From an uncultured bacterium (lineage in GTDB: Bacteria > Patescibacteriota > Minisyncoccia > Phycocordibacterales > UBA918), in the NCBI GenBank assembly GCA_903839715.1, contig CAIMDH010000026.1, forward strand, positions 1 through 8,901: a stretch of DNA of 8,901 bases. Direction: 5' to 3'. Each line of letters begins with the position of its first letter. The stretch's first letter is position 1. This document shows, piece by piece, positions 5,703 through 8,901 of this stretch. The notes beneath the pieces are model-generated. The model saw only the letters and a list, made by a program, of their open reading frames with translations, was not told where the DNA came from and ran no database searches. The position numbers were made by a program, and so were the translations under genes.

Positions 5703-6152
5703 ATGCAGCTACATGAACTAAAACCAACCGCTGTTCGTAAGACAACAAAGCGCATTGGTCGTGGCGGTAAGCGTGGTAAGACCTCAGGTCGTGGCGGTAA
5801 AGGACAAACAGCCAGAACCGGTAATAGTACTCGTCCAGAAATGCGAGACATCATCAAGAAGCTGCCAAAGCTTCGCGGTCATGGTAAGAATCGTTCTCGA
5901 ACCGTAAATGGTGAGCGCGTACTTGCAGTGCCAGTAAACCTCAAAAAGATTGAGGCAGCGTTTGCAGCAGGAGAGATTGTTTCTCCAAAGACACTGGTCA
6001 GTAAGGGCGTAATCTCAGCAGTAGCAAAGCGTTCGCCAGTGGTTAAGATTCTAGCAACGGGTGAAATTACCAAGAAAGTGACTATCGAAGGCTGTCAGGT
6101 TTCAAAGGCGGCTCAGGCCAAGATTGAAGCTGCTGGCGGAAAAGTCTCTTAA
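5703..6152 (+). CDS. rplO: 50S ribosomal protein L15
   Basis: A late-assembling 50S protein that contacts 23S rRNA through a long basic glycine-rich tail. The product has 149 residues, normal length. It starts MQLHELKPTAVRKTTKRIGR; the Gly/Arg/Lys-rich segment GRGGKRGKTSGRGGKGQTAR follows. The globular C-terminal domain ends GCQVSKAAQAKIEAAGGKVS, matching the family's S-x-x-A-x-x-x-I-x-x-x-GG end. It starts one base after rpsE; the usual rpmD (L30) gene between them is missing. There is no SD beyond a purine run. Confidence 0.95.
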   Translation: MQLHELKPTAVRKTTKRIGRGGKRGKTSGRGGKGQTARTGNSTRPEMRDIIKKLPKLRGHGKNRSRTVNGERVLAVPVNLKKIEAAFAAGEIVSPKTLVSKGVISAVAKRSPVVKILATGEITKKVTIEGCQVSKAAQAKIEAAGGKVS

Positions 6153-6171
6153 TAGGTATATTGAGTCACAT

Positions 6172-7443
6172 ATGCAAAAATTCTTTCACAAGCTGACTCT
6201 CATCTTTACCGAGCCGGCTATCCGAAATCGTGTTCTATTCGTTCTCGGTGCCCTAGTGGTGTTTCGTCTACTTGCCTCTATACCAATTCCTGGAGTAGAT
6301 GAAGTAGTACTACAGCAATTCTTTAGTAATAACCAGTTCCTCGGCCTCTTGAATATTTTCTCGGGCGGTGGGTTGGCTAATCTTTCGATTGTAATGCTAG
6401 GTGTCGGGCCGTTTATTACAGCTTCTATCATCATGCAGCTGATGACAGTGATGTCACCACAGCTGAAGAGTATGTACACAGAGGAAGGGGAGGCTGGTCG
6501 TGCTAAGTTTACTCAATACGGACGCATGCTCACGCTACCGCTCGCTATTTTGCAAGGATTTGGATTTCTTTCCCTCTTGCAAAGTCAGGGAGTGATCGCT
6601 GGTCTTTCTACCTTTGAGTTTATTGTAAACGTGGTACTGATTGTGTCTGGTTCAATTCTACTGATGTGGATTGGTGAACTGATGACTGAGTATGGTATTG
6701 GAAATGGTATGTCTATCCTTATCTTCGCAGGTATTGTAGCCGGCCTTCCAGCCACTGCTAGTCAATTGTTCTTCAGTTTCAATCCGTCTGAACTACCGCT
6801 CTATATCGGCTTTGCCTTTGTGGCACTAGCGATTATTTACGCGGTTATCGTCATGACTGAAGCTGAGCGTCCAGTCCCAATTACGTATGCCAAGCAGAGC
6901 CGTGGTGGTGCAACGTATGGAGGAAGTTCTTCCTACCTGCCACTTCGTCTCAATCAGGCTGGAGTAATTCCAATCATCTTTGCTCTCTCTATTATGTTGC
7001 TACCACAAATGGTACTCAATATCCTTACGGCATTTGATATCCCATGGGTGGCAGGAGCAAATGAGACGGTAACAGCTCTCCTTAGTAATCAGTTGCTGTA
7101 CGGATCTGTCTACTTCCTCTTGGTCTTCCTCTTTACCTTCTTCTATACAGCGGTAACGTTTGACCCAGATGCAATTGCAAAAAATCTGCAGCGTAATGGT
7201 GCGTTTATCCCAGGCCTTCGCCCAGGAGCACATACTTCAGAGTACCTCGGCAGTCTCATCACACGACTAACCCTCGTTGGTGCGTCATTCCTGGGTCTTA
7301 TTGCGGTAGTTCCGACTATTATGCAAGCGGCGACCGGTATTGCAGCACTCGCTATCGGAGGAACAGCAGTACTCATTGTGGTGTCTGTGGTCCTTGACCT
7401 CATTAGACGCGTTGATGCACAGCTGTCACTTCGTGAGTACTAA
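6172..7443 (+). CDS. secY: Sec translocon channel subunit SecY
   Basis: Forms the protein-conducting channel of the cytoplasmic membrane with SecE (and SecG), used by SecA and by ribosomes. The product has 423 residues, slightly short of the E. coli 443, and shows about ten hydrophobic membrane segments. Family landmarks in order: the plug region after LLASIPIPGVD; EEGEAGRAKFTQYGR; GELMTEYGIGNGMSILIFAGI; QSRGGATYGGSSSYLPLRLN followed by QAGVIPIIFALS; and FYTAVTFDPDAIAKNLQRNG then FIPGLRPGAHTSEYL, which includes the cytoplasmic loop that contacts SecA and ribosomes. The ATG at 6172 follows rplO by 19 bases. The frame is open to 6124, but the extra residues overlap rplO and are not SecY-like. 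Last gene of the ribosomal transcript; a terminator follows 24 bases later. Confidence 0.97.
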   Translation: MQKFFHKLTLIFTEPAIRNRVLFVLGALVVFRLLASIPIPGVDEVVLQQFFSNNQFLGLLNIFSGGGLANLSIVMLGVGPFITASIIMQLMTVMSPQLKSMYTEEGEAGRAKFTQYGRMLTLPLAILQGFGFLSLLQSQGVIAGLSTFEFIVNVVLIVSGSILLMWIGELMTEYGIGNGMSILIFAGIVAGLPATASQLFFSFNPSELPLYIGFAFVALAIIYAVIVMTEAERPVPITYAKQSRGGATYGGSSSYLPLRLNQAGVIPIIFALSIMLLPQMVLNILTAFDIPWVAGANETVTALLSNQLLYGSVYFLLVFLFTFFYTAVTFDPDAIAKNLQRNGAFIPGLRPGAHTSEYLGSLITRLTLVGASFLGLIAVVPTIMQAATGIAALAIGGTAVLIVVSVVLDLIRRVDAQLSLREY

Positions 7444-7467
7444 AATTCTCAAATAACCCAGTTCAGT

Positions 7468-7516
7468 TGTTATTACAAAAAATCCACCTTCATAAGGTGG
7501 ATTTTTTGTAATAACA
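7468..7516. terminator. bidirectional terminator between secY and the cmk-like gene
   Basis: The stem 7468-7490 pairs perfectly over 23 bp with 7494-7516 around a CAT loop. The core CCACCTT/AAGGTGG is flanked by A6/T6 runs inside the stem, so both strands have a GC-richer hairpin followed by a U-run. The two flanking genes converge here, so one element can end both transcripts. Confidence 0.85.
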
Positions 7517-7625
7517 TTGTCATCACCCTCCACTCATCGCTGTCAGGTTATCCCAGTCTGCGTTTACGACTGTTGGCGCCAGTAATCAACCGGCTGTTAT
7601 ATTGCTGCGAGTAGCAAAACTTGTG

Positions 7626-7656
7626 ATCCTTGCACGGTAAGTGCGGATTTTATAAT
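7626..7656 (+). other. weak hairpin followed by TTTTATAAT
   Basis: ATCC (7626-7629) and GCAC (7632-7635) pair with GTGC (7641-7644) and GGAT (7645-7648), with a TT bulge, followed by a T-rich run that contains TATAAT (7651-7656). It could be a weak terminator or a spurious -10 antisense to the kinase gene. The rest of 7517-7662 shows nothing I can name. Confidence 0.25.
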
Positions 7657-7662
7657 AGAGCC

Positions 7663-8295
7663 TTAATACTGATTTTTAAAAGAGAAGCCGAGGGGGACAG
7701 CGCTGTGTTCGCGTTTCCAGGTGGTGGTTTTGAGCCAGCGACGGTAAGTATCAAATACTGTCAGGGCAACTGTTTGTGGGCTATGTCGTGAGGTATCAAT
7801 GACTAAGTCAAAGTGTTCAGAGTTGTATGGGTCGACTCCATAGAGGTCTTTAAAACGGCGCTGCTCGGTGTCCATCCGGGTCTTTACTTGCTTGGCAACA
7901 GTGTCCAGTGAGTTGGCAAATTCGCCGCCCTTGGTACGCATGTTGTTGCTCATGGCATCTTTAAAGATGCGGACAGTCGCAACTTGAATATCAAGATCAA
8001 GGTAGACCTTGAAAGATTCTGGTATCCAATAAAAACCTAGTCGTGAGTCTATTACCACGTCATTTTTGGTACGAAGATTACGCAGCATCGTGTCAATCTT
8101 TTCGTCTAGAATATGATCACTCTGCGCGCGCTCGTTGTATTCAGCGAGGGTTAAGTGTTCGCGTGAAAGTAGGTTACGAACCATATCACCAGAGGAATAG
8201 CGAGTGTAGCTTAGCATATCAGCTACCTTGTCGGCGGTAGAAGATTTACCACTGCCGGGCTTGCCTGAAATTGTAATGATGTGCTTTTTTTCCAT
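7663..8295 (-). CDS. cytidylate-kinase-like P-loop kinase (archaeal type), 210 aa
   Basis: Probably phosphorylates CMP/dCMP to the diphosphate using ATP, feeding pyrimidine nucleotide supply in the cytoplasm. From the ATG at 8295 the Walker A motif GKPGSGKS is at residues 11-18. YSSGDMVR (33-40) resembles the S-x-G-x-x-x-R segment near the nucleotide site; VVIDSRLGF (80-88) resembles the E/D-x-R-L segment of archaeal-type CMP kinases. The stretch TRMDTEQRRFKDLYGVDPYN followed by SEHFDLVIDT is the typical C-terminal part of that family. The length is close to archaeal-type enzymes. An alternative TTG start at 8334 has a strong SD nine bases upstream and would add 13 residues; family start position favours 8295. 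The gene converges on secY and diverges from the adenylate-kinase-like gene. Confidence 0.8.
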   Translation of the reverse strand: MEKKHIITISGKPGSGKSSTADKVADMLSYTRYSSGDMVRNLLSREHLTLAEYNERAQSDHILDEKIDTMLRNLRTKNDVVIDSRLGFYWIPESFKVYLDLDIQVATVRIFKDAMSNNMRTKGGEFANSLDTVAKQVKTRMDTEQRRFKDLYGVDPYNSEHFDLVIDTSRHSPQTVALTVFDTYRRWLKTTTWKREHSAVPLGFSFKNQY

Positions 8296-8318
8296 ACCAT
8301 GTAGCATACCATACACGG

Positions 8319-8347
8319 TTGCGTACCTTCTCAAAAACTGTTACCCT
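8319..8347 (+). promoter_or_regulatory. candidate promoter of the adenylate-kinase-like gene
   Basis: TTGCGT (8319-8324), a 17-base spacer and TACCCT (8342-8347), preceded by TGT, an extended -10 (TGnTAnnnT). Transcription would start near 8354, about three bases before the ATG at 8357, giving an essentially leaderless mRNA. That fits the lack of an SD on this strand. Confidence 0.4.
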
Positions 8348-8352
8348 CCTTA
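8344..8352 (-). promoter_or_regulatory. strong SD on the minus strand, start-deciding
   Basis: Read on the minus strand this is TAAGGAGGG, a near-perfect anti-16S match, nine bases before the TTG at 8334-8332 that opens the kinase frame. If used, the kinase has 13 extra N-terminal residues (MRRYATVYGMLHG). It also lies within the -10 to start region of the opposite gene. A minus-strand -10-like TATAGT lies at 8366-8361, without a clear -35. Confidence 0.4.
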
Positions 8353-8356
8353 CGGT

Positions 8357-8901
8357 ATGGACTATAAGACACAATTTCAAAGTATTGTTTTGATGGGTAA
8401 AATCGCGTCCGGAAAGGGGACACAGGCACACGCTATTCTTGAGTATTTCGGAGGACATCTTTACTCAAACGGTAACAAAACTCGTGCCGCTGCTCATGAA
8501 GAAACAAATTTTGGTAAAAAGGTAAAAGAAGCGTATGAGGAAGGGTATTTGATGCCTGAATGGTTGGCTTCATATTGGATGTCACATGCACTAGTAAGTG
8601 AATTTGAACACGAACTTATCGTCTTTGAAGCAGTAGCAAAAAAGCCTGACGAGGCAGAACTTTTTCATCAAATTCACGATTGGCTCGGTCGGTCGTATAT
8701 TGTATTCAATCTTGAGATTAGTGATGATGAGGTACGAACGAGAAGTGTTGCGCGCGCCCGTGATGTGGTAGATACTCACAAGTCGGTAGAGAAGCGGATA
8801 GAAGAATATCATGCACATACGGAACGGTCAGTAGAATTTTTCCGAACAAAAGGCACACTTATCGACATTGATGGGTCAGTAACTCCAGAAGAGGTGAGAA
8901 A
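8357..8901 (+). CDS. adenylate-kinase-family nucleotide kinase, 3' end cut by window
   Basis: A nucleoside monophosphate kinase of the adenylate kinase fold, with 181 codons visible and no stop before the window ends. It starts MDYKTQFQSIVLMGKIASGK. The P-loop is GKIASGKGT (residues 14-22), followed by QAHAIL as in adenylate kinases. SNGNKTR (37-43) takes the place of the usual STGDLLR, and FGKKVKEAYEEGYLMP (52-67) matches the segment ending G-x-L-V-P. The DGFPRT motif is replaced by EAVAKK (91-96), so the AMP-contacting Arg is Lys and the later Gln is Glu. The LID region is short, without zinc cysteines, and keeps RARD and a KRIEEYHAHTERSVEFF end typical of the family. The donor site looks intact, the acceptor site altered. 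It may be the normal enzyme of this lineage or a paralogue with another acceptor. It diverges from the CMP-kinase-like gene with 61 bases between the ATG codons. Confidence 0.75.
   Translation, partial: MDYKTQFQSIVLMGKIASGKGTQAHAILEYFGGHLYSNGNKTRAAAHEETNFGKKVKEAYEEGYLMPEWLASYWMSHALVSEFEHELIVFEAVAKKPDEAELFHQIHDWLGRSYIVFNLEISDDEVRTRSVARARDVVDTHKSVEKRIEEYHAHTERSVEFFRTKGTLIDIDGSVTPEEVR

Noticed and set aside
6124..6171. N-terminal extension of SecY to 6124
   Set aside because: The extra residues overlap the end of rplO in another frame and do not look like a SecY start; ATG 6172 gives a normal N-terminus.
7651..7656. Perfect TATAAT as a plus-strand promoter
   Set aside because: No -35 box at 16-18 bases, and it would drive transcription antisense to the kinase gene with no open frame to serve.
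8345..8352. CCTCCTTA on the plus strand, like the 16S rRNA 3' end
   Set aside because: There is no 16S sequence before it; it is the complement of the minus-strand SD.

Overview
The window looks like a chromosome segment of an uncultivated Patescibacteria / Candidate Phyla Radiation (CPR) bacterium, probably of the Parcubacteria group. The reasons are a ribosomal spc-type operon with no rpmD (L30) gene between rpsE and rplO, a zinc-type S14, compact genes with 1-32 nt spacers or short overlaps, and almost no Shine-Dalgarno (SD) sequences in front of the ribosomal genes. The assignment rests on these features only, because no database search was possible. TAA, TAG and TGA all appear to act as stops, so there is no sign of the UGA recoding seen in some CPR lineages.

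Layout. (1) 1-2820 is an accessory operon of three co-directional genes: an unknown 89-aa protein, a 249-aa protein with a helix-turn-helix, and a 545-aa GHKL (gyrase/Hsp90/MutL-type) ATPase, closed by a Rho-independent terminator. Its genes have clear SD sites, and two of them carry the same CAGCAACAGCAA leader. (2) 2821-3302 is a small isolated unit: a 62-nt imperfect palindrome, a promoter, an unknown 79-aa basic protein and a strong terminator. (3) 3303-7443 is the main unit: a promoter, a leader of about 187 nt rich in hairpins, then rpsN-rpsH-rplF-rplR-rpsE-rplO-secY. (4) 7444-7662 holds a perfect 23-bp stem that can terminate transcription from both sides. (5) 7663-8901 holds two divergent nucleoside monophosphate kinase genes: an archaeal-type CMP-kinase-like gene on the minus strand and a divergent adenylate-kinase-family gene on the plus strand, cut by the window end.

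The most notable signal is in the rpsN leader. The hairpin at 3414-3449 reproduces the S8-binding core of 16S rRNA helix 21 (5'-AAGU-3' opposite 5'-AUACU-3', with the bulged UA). S8 is encoded by the second gene of the transcript, so this is a strong candidate for autoregulation of the S14-S8-L6-L18-S5-L15-SecY unit by S8. In E. coli the S8 site lies at the L5 gene; here L5 is absent upstream and the operon begins at S14, so the control site appears to have moved with the new operon start.

How the genes work together: the six ribosomal proteins and SecY supply ribosome assembly and the Sec channel. The two kinases are typical neighbours of secY but form separate transcripts here. The upstream HTH/ATPase operon and the 79-aa gene lie where L14-L24-L5 would normally be, and may be an inserted module or simply the flank of a split operon.
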